In this document: piece by piece, positions 8,644-17,304 of the stretch
Layout of the letters: each line of letters starts with the position of its first letter
How positions within the stretch are numbered: the first letter of the stretch is position 1
Assembly (NCBI GenBank): GCA_046260155.1
Contig: JBJYXV010000042.1
Span: forward strand, 62,001 to 126,000
Direction: 5' to 3'
Length of the DNA: 64,000 nucleotides
DNA from: PFL25 sp046260155
GTDB lineage: Bacteria > Chloroflexota > Anaerolineae > Anaerolineales > UBA4823
Program-made: the position numbers and the translations under genes
The notes under the pieces: model-generated
The model's input: only the letters and a program-made list of their open reading frames with translations
The model's database searches: none
What the model was told of the DNA's origin: nothing

Positions 8644-9294
8644 TTAGCGTGGCTCTAACCCGAATCCAATCACCTGGCTGGCACCGGGCAAGAACATCTG
8701 AAAGAAGATCCTTTCCATTTCTTCCGCGGTGTAAGGCATCCCCTCCTCCAACCACCATTTGATCATACCTAAGATTGCTCCTGCGAAATAATTACCAAAC
8801 AGGTCTACCGGGAAATCGATGTGAATTTGTTCAGTACCATCACCCATTTTACGATCGAGATAAGATCTCACCGCTCTGGTCATCATTTCCTGCAAACGCT
8901 GGGAAGCCTGATCCACGCCTTCGCCGTGCAGCACAAGCCGGTATAATTCTTCATTTTCTGCGGCATGGGTAAATAGGATGCAGATCGGGCGCCCGGGTTG
9001 ATCCTCAGCTGGTAAAACTTGGCCTTGTTGTGTCCAGGATGACAAAGGGATGCTGGCTAGCTGGCTGACCAGCTGTTCCATCAGCTCATCAAACTGCTCA
9101 AGCAGCAGGTCTTGTTTGGCGCTGTAATGCAGGTAAAAGGTGGTGCGACCAATATCCGCCCTCTCTGTCAGTTCCTCGATGGTTACCTGGTCATAGCCTT
9201 TTTCTGCCATCAAGACCTGCATTGCCTCGCGCAATGCTTTGCGAGTCCTCCTCACCCTCCGATCGAGCTTTTCCTTATCCTGAACTTCACCCAT
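8644..9294 (-). CDS. TetR-family transcriptional regulator
   Basis: 216 residues, ATG start. Residues ~12-60 hold the TetR helix-turn-helix: TRKALREAMQVLMAEKGYDQVTIEELTERADIGRTTFYLHYSAKQDLL in overview, with the classic T(I/V)EE(L/I)..RA.(I/V)GR.TFY.HY pattern. The C-terminal ligand-binding half is helical and ends with an IKWWLEEGMPYTAEEM(E) segment common in TetR proteins linked to exporters. It is divergent from the ABC exporter operon starting at 9607, and two operator-like repeats lie between them, so it most likely represses that operon and itself. Ligand unknown. Confidence 0.9.
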   Translation of the reverse strand: MGEVQDKEKLDRRVRRTRKALREAMQVLMAEKGYDQVTIEELTERADIGRTTFYLHYSAKQDLLLEQFDELMEQLVSQLASIPLSSWTQQGQVLPAEDQPGRPICILFTHAAENEELYRLVLHGEGVDQASQRLQEMMTRAVRSYLDRKMGDGTEQIHIDFPVDLFGNYFAGAILGMIKWWLEEGMPYTAEEMERIFFQMFLPGASQVIGFGLEPR

Positions 9295-9458
9295 TGCTTC
9301 TCCTTATCTCCAAATCAAGATGACGCCAAAAGGTGGCACCAGTTTGACTGCTGCTTACCTTAACCCTGATATTTAATTTCAGTTTCGCGAGTAGGATGCC
9401 TGCCAGCAGTGATCCTGGCAGCTGGCAAAATTGTTGGATATCTGCTGGACGCGCAGGG

Positions 9459-9487
9459 TTGACAAATAAAGAACAATGGCATATAAT
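9459..9487 (+). promoter_or_regulatory. Consensus sigma-70-type promoter of the ABC exporter operon
   Basis: TTGACA, exactly 17 bases, TATAAT: a perfect match to consensus on both boxes. Reads toward the ATPase gene at 9607, with expected start near 9494. Such a strong promoter fits tight repression by the adjacent TetR protein. Confidence 0.9.
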
Positions 9488-9494
9488 CACGAAC

Positions 9495-9565
9495 ATTGTC
9501 TATTATAACACACTATTCGATTACTAACTATGTTGAAATTCGGACACTGTCTTATTATTCCACCC
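9495..9565 (+). promoter_or_regulatory. Two operator-like direct repeats
   Basis: TGTCT-ATTATAACACAC at 9497 and TGTCTTATTATTCCACCC at 9548 are related and 51 bases apart, about five helical turns. The first overlaps the predicted transcription start and is itself an imperfect TGT...ACA dyad, as TetR operators often are. A TATAAT on the minus strand overlaps the same site, so binding could also control the TetR gene. Confidence 0.6.
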
Positions 9566-9606
9566 TTATTTATTGTAACCGATTTCAAGATTGGTATGCT
9601 TAGAAG

Positions 9607-10389
9607 ATGCTTAACAATTTCGTCAAGTCAAAAAGGCGCTCGGGTAGAGAATACGAAGCGCAACAAGCAGGCAGTGAACTATCAGACCAACCTTTAATCC
9701 GCCTTTCCAACCTGGTTAAAACTTACCAATCAGCTGCTGGAGACCTTTCAGCACTGAAGAATATCGATTTAATCATCCAGCCTGGCGAGTTTGTCGCCAT
9801 TCGCGGAAAATCAGGTGCTGGGAAGACAACATTGATCAATATGATTACTGGTGTGGATCGCATTACTTCAGGTCAGGTCTGGGTATCGGGGATGCCGCTT
9901 CACGAAAAACATGAAAACCAGCTGGCTCAATGGCGCGGACGCACAATGGGAATCATCTACCAGTCGTTCCATCTTATGCCGAGCCTTTCTCTGCTGGATA
10001 ATGTATTGCTGCCAATAGATTTCTGTGGCCTCTACCGCAATGGGAACAGCAAGCGCAGGGCATTGGAGCTGCTCACCCAGGTAGAACTTAAGGATCACGC
10101 TCACAAGCCACCCTCTGCAATTTCTGGAGGTCAACAGCAGCGTGTGGCAATCGCGCGTGCCCTGGCAAATGATCCACCGATCCTCATCGCCGATGAACCG
10201 ACAGGACGCCTCGACAGCATGACCGCGGAATCGATTTTTCAAATTTTCCTGGATCTTTCGGCGCAAGGGAAAACAATCGTGATGGTCACACATGACCGGG
10301 GTCTGGCGAAACGTGCCTCGCGCACGATTGAGATTGCTGACGGCAGAATAATTTCCGACCAGGCAAACAGCGTTAAACAATTGAATTAA
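9607..10389 (+). CDS. ABC transporter ATP-binding protein (MacB/LolD type)
   Basis: 260 residues. After a basic 35-residue leader comes a full ABC ATPase: Walker A GKSGAGKTT, Q-loop in IIYQSFHLMPSL, signature SGGQQQRVAIARAL, Walker B ILIADEPTGRLDS and the H-loop MVTHDRG. This family powers FtsX-type exporters or lipoprotein extractors rather than classical pumps. It is the first gene of a three-gene operon with a second ATPase (start 1 base after this stop) and one large permease, controlled by the divergent TetR gene. Substrate unknown; drug or peptide export is the usual guess. Confidence 0.93.
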   Translation: MLNNFVKSKRRSGREYEAQQAGSELSDQPLIRLSNLVKTYQSAAGDLSALKNIDLIIQPGEFVAIRGKSGAGKTTLINMITGVDRITSGQVWVSGMPLHEKHENQLAQWRGRTMGIIYQSFHLMPSLSLLDNVLLPIDFCGLYRNGNSKRRALELLTQVELKDHAHKPPSAISGGQQQRVAIARALANDPPILIADEPTGRLDSMTAESIFQIFLDLSAQGKTIVMVTHDRGLAKRASRTIEIADGRIISDQANSVKQLN

Positions 10390-10390
10390 T

Positions 10391-11536
10391 ATGACCAAAC
10401 AAACATGTGCAGAAATGGGCGCGGCCGCGGTAGCGCGTGGAAATAGCAAGGAACCGCTGATTGAAATGCGGGAGATCACCAAGATCTTCAAGACCGGTGC
10501 CGGTGATTTCACCGCACTGAAGGATGTCGATGTCTGCTTTTTTGAAGGCGAATTTGTCAGTGTGGTCGGTAAATCCGGCAGTGGTAAATCGACTCTGGTC
10601 AATATGCTGACCGGAATCGATCATCCCACATCGGGCAGCGTGCGGGTTGGTGATCAGTACATCCATCAGCTAAGTGAGGGGCAGATGTCCACCTGGCGCG
10701 GAAGCAATCTGGGGATCATATTCCAATTCTTCCAACTTCTACCCATGCTCTCAATTCTTGAAAACGTCATGCTGCCGATGGATTTCGCAAAGCTGATCCC
10801 TTTCCAGGATCGCGAAGAACGGGCGATGCAGCTGCTCGAATTGGTTGGCCTGCAAGATTACGCCCACGATCTACCGGCTGAGGTTGCTGGTGGACAGCAG
10901 CAATCAGCCGCCATAGCACGCGCGCTGGCGAACGACCCGCCCCTGATTATCGCCGATGAACCGACAGGCAACCTGGATTCTCGCTCAGCTGATGCGGTAT
11001 TCGATATATTTCATGATTTGGCAAACTTCGGGAAGACGATTATCATGGTGACCCACGACCGCAGCCTGGCTGAACGAACCAATCGCATGCTGCTGCTCAG
11101 TGATGGCGAACTGGTTAATACATGGATTGCAAATGCCTTCCCAGATTTACCGCACTCCCGCCTACTCTGGCTAACACATCTCATGGAGAGGCAGACCTTT
11201 GAAAGCGGCCAGCCGATACCCTTACCAGACAAGGATCCTTTTGCGCTATACCTATTCACTTCAGGTCCCGTAGAATTCATCACTCGGAATGGCTTCTTTG
11301 GTAAGCATAAGGTGCGGCTCGACAAGGGGGAGTACCTTGCATTGCCTGACGTCCAGAATTTCAGCCCGGATGTTCTCGGCTTACGAAGTGTGAATGACGA
11401 ATCGGTGGAAGCTCTCGTTCTCAACCAGCAAGCATTCCAAAACTGGATGGCTGACGATCGATCGGTTCTGAACAACCTCTCCACAGCAGCACAAACACGG
11501 CTAACTGCCTGGCGCACCAACGGCGGGACTAATTAA
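10391..11536 (+). CDS. ABC ATPase with altered signature and CRP-like C-terminal domain
   Basis: 381 residues, about 130 longer than usual. Residues ~25-245 are an ABC ATPase with intact Walker A (GKSGSGKST), Q-loop, Walker B (IIADEPTGNLDS) and H-loop (MVTHDRS). The signature reads AGGQQQSAAIARAL instead of SGGQQQRVAIARAL, so the signature Ser and the following Arg are lost. Residues ~255-370 resemble a degenerate cyclic-nucleotide-binding (CRP-like) barrel: an L..LTHLMERQTFESGQPI opening, a beta strand ALYLFTSGPVEFI, then L.KGEYLALPD and EALVLNQQAFQNWM. It sits between another ATPase and the permease, suggesting an asymmetric heterodimer with one weakened site and a regulatory domain (inference). 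Confidence 0.88.
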   Translation: MTKQTCAEMGAAAVARGNSKEPLIEMREITKIFKTGAGDFTALKDVDVCFFEGEFVSVVGKSGSGKSTLVNMLTGIDHPTSGSVRVGDQYIHQLSEGQMSTWRGSNLGIIFQFFQLLPMLSILENVMLPMDFAKLIPFQDREERAMQLLELVGLQDYAHDLPAEVAGGQQQSAAIARALANDPPLIIADEPTGNLDSRSADAVFDIFHDLANFGKTIIMVTHDRSLAERTNRMLLLSDGELVNTWIANAFPDLPHSRLLWLTHLMERQTFESGQPIPLPDKDPFALYLFTSGPVEFITRNGFFGKHKVRLDKGEYLALPDVQNFSPDVLGLRSVNDESVEALVLNQQAFQNWMADDRSVLNNLSTAAQTRLTAWRTNGGTN

Positions 11537-11537
11537 G

Positions 11538-13949
11538 ATGCGTCCTCGCTGGCAGAAAGTCCTTTCCGATTTACGCGGCAATCTGGGTAGAACTGTCTTG
11601 GTGATCGCCTCCATTTCGGTCGGCCTGTTTGCCTTTGGCGTGATCGCCACTTTGTATGTTGTCATCCGCCAGGACATGCGCGATGGATATGCAGCGGTTG
11701 AACCAGCGAATATCAGATTGCGTACCTCATTAATCGATGAGGATATGGCCGCAACGATTGCTGACCTGCCTGGTATAAAAAATGTCCAGGGGGCCAGGCT
11801 GCTCAACCTGAGATTGCAAACCAATTCGGATGATTGGGCGACCCTCGAATTACACGTCCAACCCGATTTCAAGAATTCTTCAGTCAATCAACTGTCTCTT
11901 TCAGATGGTAATTTCGAGCTTGCAAAGGGCCAGATTTTGATCGAGCGATATAAATTGGAAGAAACCGGCTCAGGATTAGGTGACCAGGTAATCATCGAAA
12001 AGCCAGATGGACAGCTGCGAGCTCTCGAAGTATCCGGCGTGGTAAGCGACCTAACCAATGGCGCATTTTCCGGTGCAGGGGGATTCTTTCTCTCTCCGAT
12101 CCAGGGATATGTCAATCCAGACACTCTGGAGTGGTTGGGACTTCCACTGCCCGACTATTACGACACGCTTGACCTGACCGTTACCGGAAATTCAACGGAT
12201 GAAGCTTACATCCAATCCGTTGCTGACGAGGTCAGCCAGGAGCTCGAAAACCGGAATGTTACCGTGAACAGTGTCGCTACCCGGAGTTCAGAGGACCACC
12301 CCAACAGCGCTTATGTAAATGCTATTGCAGGAGTGCTTTTACTCCTGGGTGTTTTCATCCTTTTTCTCAGCACGTTCCTGATCACCAACACCTTACAAGC
12401 TTTATTACAGCAGCAGGTAGAGCAGATCGGGATCATGAAAACGGTGGGAGCCCGGCGAACCCAGATTACCACGATTTACATGATGCTCATCCTGGCGTTT
12501 GGTATCATCGCATTCCTGCTCGCAGCACCTCTGACCAGCTGGGTTTCATTCCAGTTGATGGGTTTCCTGGTTAATTTATTGAATTTCAATTTATTGGGAT
12601 TCAGGATTGTACCCAGTGTGCTCATCTCCCAGGCACTGCTTGCTGTACTCATTCCTCAATTAGCAGCCTTTATCCCCATCTGGCGTGGATCTCGCCTATC
12701 TGTGCAGGAAGCTCTCAGCGGGATCCGCCAGGGTCGCAGTAAGGTAAAAAAAGCAGGCGGTCGAAGTGTGGCACGCTTCAAGCTTTTATCTCGGCCGCTG
12801 TTAATCTCTCTGCGAAATACTTTCCGCAGCAAAGGACGGATGGCGCTGACATTGGTTACGCTTTCCCTTGGTGGAGCCCTGTTTATCTCGACCTTTAATG
12901 TGCAGCTGTCCATGGCGAATTATATTGACCAGATCAGCCAGTACTTCATAGGTGATGTCAATCTTACGCTGGCATACCCGTACCGGATCGAGAAAATCGA
13001 ATCACTGCTCGCGCGGTTGGATGAAATCAACCATGTTGAAGGCTGGATGACCGCCCCCAGCGAGTTGCTGCGAGAAGATGGATCGACCGCAGATTCTATA
13101 CATTTGCTGGCACCTCCAGGTGGCAGCCAGCTGGTCAACCCAAAATTAATCGCAGGTCGCTGGCTTAAACCTGGCGATCAGAATGCAATTGTGCTCAACG
13201 AGCAGTTCCGCGCGAAATTTCCGGAACTTCAGGTAGGTGATACTTTACCGATCCAGGTCAATGGTGACGAGACGGATTGGATCGTGGTGGGGTTCTTCCA
13301 ATTTGCAGGGAGCAGTTCCGGGTTTATGGCATATACCAACGCTGAGTACCTGTCCAGCCTGGTAGGACTGCCAAACCAGGCGCTGATGTTTCGCATTGTT
13401 GCAACAGATCCAAATTTAACTATCAGTGAGCAAGAAGCGTTAGGCATTAAAGTCCAGAATCTTCTCGAAGAGCAGGGTATTCAAATCTCAGAAGTGGAAG
13501 CTGGGCTTTCAGTCAGCCAGACAGCTGCCGATGGGTTCAACATCCTGACATATTTCCTGCTCTTCATGGCAATCCTAGCCGCAATCGTTGGCAGCATTGG
13601 ACTCGCCGGCACCATGAGCATCAATGTCATGGAGCGCACGCGCGAAATCGGTATCATGCGCGCCATTGGATCATCGAACGGCATCCTGATGATGATGGTG
13701 ATTGTCGAAGGATACTTGATCGGGATCATCAGCTGGGGGTTGGGCTCCCTGTTAGCTTTTCCGATCACAAACCTGATGTCTAATGCGATCAGCCTAGCAC
13801 TTTTTGATGCATCCACCTCGATTACCTACACCCCCACCGGATTCTTGATCTGGTTCGTTGTGGTTTCCCTGCTGTCTATCGGTGCCAGTGTACTGCCAGC
13901 CCAGCGTGCATCCGCCCTCACCATTCGCGAGGTGCTGGCCTATGAATGA
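11538..13949 (+). CDS. ABC transporter permease with two FtsX domains
   Basis: 803 residues, start codon one base after the upstream stop. The N-terminal membrane segment (residues ~18-40) precedes a large extracytoplasmic domain, then a three-helix FtsX core around residues 255-395 with GIMKTVGARRTQI. A second membrane segment, extracytoplasmic domain and FtsX core follow, ending with MERTREIGIMRAIGSS and the closing LTIREVLAYE. This is the fused double-FtsX arrangement, so one polypeptide can serve two ATPases. It should export or mechanically release a substrate at the cytoplasmic membrane. No adaptor protein gene is present in this operon. Confidence 0.92.
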   Translation: MRPRWQKVLSDLRGNLGRTVLVIASISVGLFAFGVIATLYVVIRQDMRDGYAAVEPANIRLRTSLIDEDMAATIADLPGIKNVQGARLLNLRLQTNSDDWATLELHVQPDFKNSSVNQLSLSDGNFELAKGQILIERYKLEETGSGLGDQVIIEKPDGQLRALEVSGVVSDLTNGAFSGAGGFFLSPIQGYVNPDTLEWLGLPLPDYYDTLDLTVTGNSTDEAYIQSVADEVSQELENRNVTVNSVATRSSEDHPNSAYVNAIAGVLLLLGVFILFLSTFLITNTLQALLQQQVEQIGIMKTVGARRTQITTIYMMLILAFGIIAFLLAAPLTSWVSFQLMGFLVNLLNFNLLGFRIVPSVLISQALLAVLIPQLAAFIPIWRGSRLSVQEALSGIRQGRSKVKKAGGRSVARFKLLSRPLLISLRNTFRSKGRMALTLVTLSLGGALFISTFNVQLSMANYIDQISQYFIGDVNLTLAYPYRIEKIESLLARLDEINHVEGWMTAPSELLREDGSTADSIHLLAPPGGSQLVNPKLIAGRWLKPGDQNAIVLNEQFRAKFPELQVGDTLPIQVNGDETDWIVVGFFQFAGSSSGFMAYTNAEYLSSLVGLPNQALMFRIVATDPNLTISEQEALGIKVQNLLEEQGIQISEVEAGLSVSQTAADGFNILTYFLLFMAILAAIVGSIGLAGTMSINVMERTREIGIMRAIGSSNGILMMMVIVEGYLIGIISWGLGSLLAFPITNLMSNAISLALFDASTSITYTPTGFLIWFVVVSLLSIGASVLPAQRASALTIREVLAYE

Positions 13950-14014
13950 AATTCATTTCTTCAATCTTCGGGAAGTTTATTCGAAACCCCAAATATAATT
14001 AAAAAAAGCGATTA

Positions 14015-15277
14015 CTATAAAATTATCGGTAAAAAAGCCGGTTCACTTTCTCCTGCTGTGATAATGATTTCTTCACTGCATTGGTGCTGATTCCCTCCCT
14101 TGTCATAACTACAAACCTTGTAGCCATTCGTCGCCCCCCGGCTACCTATTGGGTCTGCGAAGCTGCCTGTTAGCGCGAGCTGACGGTATGGCTTGGAGGA
14201 ATATACCCCATCTGATGCGCGGCGATATATATTGTAGCCACCCAGTACAGGATGATCATATCCTTCCCAGGTTAATAATACCCATTGAGTTGTCCCATAG
14301 CCCTGGAAGTTCCTGGGTTGGTTGGCATATTCAACAGAGATAGAATTCTGTGCAATATCTTGTTGCAGGCCATCACCAAATAGAGTCGAATAACATTCAT
14401 CTTCAAAATGCAGGTAATAATTCAACCAGGCAGTCATATAACGCTGGCTTTATGCCGTACGAGCTACATCGGTTGTTCCGCCGCAAATTAAGGCGCAATA
14501 GGAGTTCGCCGGATCAAGCAAATCACAATGACTGGCACCAGTCACTTGGTAGGCTGCCTTATGCACAGATCCCAGGAAATCATAAATTTCCGCATAATTG
14601 GCCTGTGAATTACAGCTGTTGGCAGGTGAGCCAAGGACCCCGGTGGGGATCTCAATCTTTATTCCTTCCACCTCAGGGTTCCAGATTGGGTCGCCTTCAC
14701 CTGAAAAACCTCCTTCGTGGTAAACAGGATCAAGTGCTATAGCGGTCTGAATACGATCATCCCTGGCACTTGCTGCCAGGGCTGTAGCTCCCCCCAAAGA
14801 ATATCCAGCAGCTGCCAATCGCTGGGGGTCGATTTTTTGATCAACCGGGGAGATTGCTTGGTTGGTTGCATGCAACAAGAAATCGATAACAGAACGATAA
14901 TCATCTATGCGTGTTTCGGCATCATCCGGCAAGGCAGGGATGGCTAACCAATACCCCCAGCTCGCTAAATGTTCCCCATGCCCCTCAACTTCTGCAACTC
15001 CATCTGAAAAACCCATCATGGTGAATCCATGGGCGAAAACCAAACCTGGAAAAGATGCCTTGCCCCAGGAATCGCAGGACCCATCTACCGGAATAAAAAT
15101 TGCTGTCTGGTTCCCTTGAATGTTAAGGAAAATTTTTTCATATTCACATGGACCCAATTAACCTGGATCCAGGACCATGAGTTTCCCAGTCACCTTATCT
15201 GATGGCGCAATCCAAAATGCGAAGAGGGAGAACAGCATAATCCATCGAATTTTCTTTTGCCAGCCTGCCTGGAACAT
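14015..15277 (-). pseudogene. Exported alpha/beta hydrolase gene with two in-frame TAA codons
   Basis: Read from ATG at 15277, which has AAGGAG upstream, one frame runs to the TAG at 14017-14015, interrupted only by TAA at 15160-15158 and at 14452-14450. The first piece encodes a signal peptide (IMLFSLFAFWIAPS). The middle piece is a chlorophyllase or PAF-acetylhydrolase-like fold with oxyanion region VFAHGFTMMG, nucleophile elbow AAGYSLGGATAL and a catalytic-His region GASHCDLLD. The last piece resumes with AWLNYYLHFEDECYSTLFG, the usual end of this fold, then a fibronectin-like region and the exported-protein tail AFLPIIL. No frameshift is seen over 420 codons. Recent inactivation is the simplest reading; sequencing error is possible. 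Confidence 0.8.
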
Positions 15278-15322
15278 ACCAACTCCTTGCTCCATGGAGA
15301 ACCAATAAGGGTGGAAAGTAAT

Positions 15323-16030
15323 TCAATTAATCGCGGAAAGAATTTTCTCTAAGGCAACCCGGTCACCATACCACGGTGAACCAAAGATTTGCGCATGACT
15401 TACACCGTCCAGGATAACCTGCGCTGAATCAGCGAGCAATGCGCATTCCACTGGGATCAATCCATCCCCCCAGACATTTCCCTTTCCACAGACCGATTTA
15501 TAATTTCTATAAACCCAATGCTGTTTCGTTGAACCTTGAATATTTCCGTTAATGTATTTTCCGGCAATCGAAGTATAATTAACATTCGCAACATTTGTTC
15601 CGCGCGGATAACGCTTGGTTATCCAGCGGTTCAGCAATCCCCCCCGCGTAACCCCACCTTTATTGGAATGCGGTGAGCCCAGTGTAATCAATTGGGTGAC
15701 CGCTTCTCGACCCTGGAAATTCTCCCCGGGAAATGGGTCTTTGAGTAAATAAATCCGCGCCAGGACTCCACCGACGCTATGGGCAAATAGTATCACCTTT
15801 CCTGACGAATTGCCATTCGCTGCCTGGATCACTGCCTGGTCGAGTTTACGCAACAGGTATATCCAACCCTGGATGGTAATCATGGGCAACCAGTCAAAGC
15901 CCTTGGTATTTACAATGGTAACTTTGTTGCCCGTGATGGATTCCAGGTCACCCTTCATGTTGTTGTAGTGGCCTGCATAGCTTAAAAAACCCCCGAAGAT
16001 GACAGCTGGATGTTTGATGGATTTCTGCAT
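15323..16030 (-). CDS. Lipase/esterase of the alpha/beta hydrolase fold
   Basis: 235 residues from the ATG at 16030. Motifs: a short N-terminal strand AVIFGGFLSY, nucleophile elbow AHSVGGVLARIYL, a LGSPHSNKGG loop common in triacylglycerol lipases and PGAP1-like hydrolases, an acidic residue in WGDGLIPVECALL, and a likely catalytic His in DGVSHAQIF. No signal peptide is visible. It begins about 16 bases after the stop of the membrane-anchored chelatase-like gene, so the two are probably co-transcribed. Substrate is unknown; a lipid ester is plausible given the PlsY-like gene nearby. Confidence 0.8.
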   Translation of the reverse strand: MQKSIKHPAVIFGGFLSYAGHYNNMKGDLESITGNKVTIVNTKGFDWLPMITIQGWIYLLRKLDQAVIQAANGNSSGKVILFAHSVGGVLARIYLLKDPFPGENFQGREAVTQLITLGSPHSNKGGVTRGGLLNRWITKRYPRGTNVANVNYTSIAGKYINGNIQGSTKQHWVYRNYKSVCGKGNVWGDGLIPVECALLADSAQVILDGVSHAQIFGSPWYGDRVALEKILSAIN

Positions 16031-16046
16031 GACCACCAAAATATTT

Positions 16047-17264
16047 TCAATCTACCTGAGTGAGAACCAGTTCCTGGATTGCCTGGATGGTAAGCGGGTG
16101 ATCATTCCAGGCGCCAAGGTTAATCACCGGGATGTTATCGGGGATATCCGCCTCATGGATCAGCTCGGGGATATCGAATTGGCTGTGGATCGAATCAGCA
16201 CTGATCGCTGCGGAAAAGAATAAGACCATCTCAACATTATTTTCTATGAGCTGTTCCACCAATTCTGCAGGTCTTGGTTCTTTGAAAGACATCCAGGCCA
16301 AACCCAGGTTATCCGCAAGGTAGCCATCTTCAACAAATAAATCCAGGATTTTCTGCCTAAACAACATTTCATGTTCCGTTTCTGAAGCAAATTCCTGATC
16401 CCATGCATCCGGTTGACCATGACCAACAAGGATCACGCCAACTTTTGATTTATCCATTTCGCCGATGGCAGCATTCGCTTTTTCAACAAACATGCGATGT
16501 AAGGTGCTCGAATTCCAGAGCGGCCCAGTGAATTTCAAAGGAATGCCATAATCTTCTGTCCCCACGGACTTAATTAATTCCTCTCCTTCGGCAGTGTGGT
16601 TTGATATGCTGACGAAGATCTCTGCCGCGATGATTTCATCTGCCCCTTTGTTGAGCGCGTCTACCACTGCTGCATCCGGACGAGGTTCATCATCCAGGAA
16701 GGATAAATATACTCTAAAATCCGGATAACCAGCATCGATTAGAGATTGTTGCAGTGCTTTCGCCATCTGGATATGCATCTGGCGGTGGTGGCTTTGCCCC
16801 ACTTGCAAGTATGCATTCCGTAACTGGTAAATGAAGAATGGCCTGACCAATTTCGGCACAAACGGGACGCCCTGCTTGTCAAATTCGCGGAACTGATTCA
16901 ACCAGCCAATGGGATCATAGGTTTCCGGTTCCCCGTGCGTAAAATAGACCACCGCGGTATGGCCATCCCCCGGCGTATCCACTTGGCGCGTGATGGGAGG
17001 TAATTCTCGTGTATCCTCCCTGCTTAATACGTAGGATGTCATGCCGTAATACCCGAGCCCAAAAAATACCAAACCAAGAAGAATTGAGAAGATTAAGTGC
17101 ATTCCCTTGAACCTGGAAATTATCCAAATCAGGCAGAAGAGTCCAACCATCGTCAATATCAAATACAAGCTCATCTGCACGGGAGTTGCGGTCATAAAAA
17201 GAATCAATCCTACACCAACCAGCGATGCCAATAATGTGATTAGTATCCACCAATAAATTCGCAC
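16047..17264 (-). CDS. Membrane-anchored ferrochelatase-like protein
   Basis: 405 residues; GTG start with AAAGGAG seven bases upstream. Three hydrophobic segments (residues ~5-85) anchor it, then a chelatase-fold body. The body opens with VVYFTHGEPETYDPIGWLNQF, resembling the first strand of ferrochelatase. It has a repeated half with SISNHTAEGEE and a second with VILVGHGQPDAWDQEF, comparable to the SAH-x-P region. The region matching the ferrochelatase metal-site Glu reads SADSIHSQFDIPE, so the canonical Glu is not obvious. No haem-pathway gene is nearby. A role in tetrapyrrole metal insertion is therefore uncertain; it may be a structural relative with another job. Confidence 0.75.
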   Translation of the reverse strand: MRIYWWILITLLASLVGVGLILFMTATPVQMSLYLILTMVGLFCLIWIISRFKGMHLIFSILLGLVFFGLGYYGMTSYVLSREDTRELPPITRQVDTPGDGHTAVVYFTHGEPETYDPIGWLNQFREFDKQGVPFVPKLVRPFFIYQLRNAYLQVGQSHHRQMHIQMAKALQQSLIDAGYPDFRVYLSFLDDEPRPDAAVVDALNKGADEIIAAEIFVSISNHTAEGEELIKSVGTEDYGIPLKFTGPLWNSSTLHRMFVEKANAAIGEMDKSKVGVILVGHGQPDAWDQEFASETEHEMLFRQKILDLFVEDGYLADNLGLAWMSFKEPRPAELVEQLIENNVEMVLFFSAAISADSIHSQFDIPELIHEADIPDNIPVINLGAWNDHPLTIQAIQELVLTQVD

Positions 17265-17304
17265 ACCTGAGCTCCTTTAATCTTTTTTTATTAGATGCTC
17301 CGCA

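Noticed and set aside
14015..15277. Selenocysteine or recoding as an explanation for the interrupted hydrolase.
   Set aside because: Both stops are TAA, which is not decoded as Sec or Pyl, and TAA ends ordinary genes in this window.
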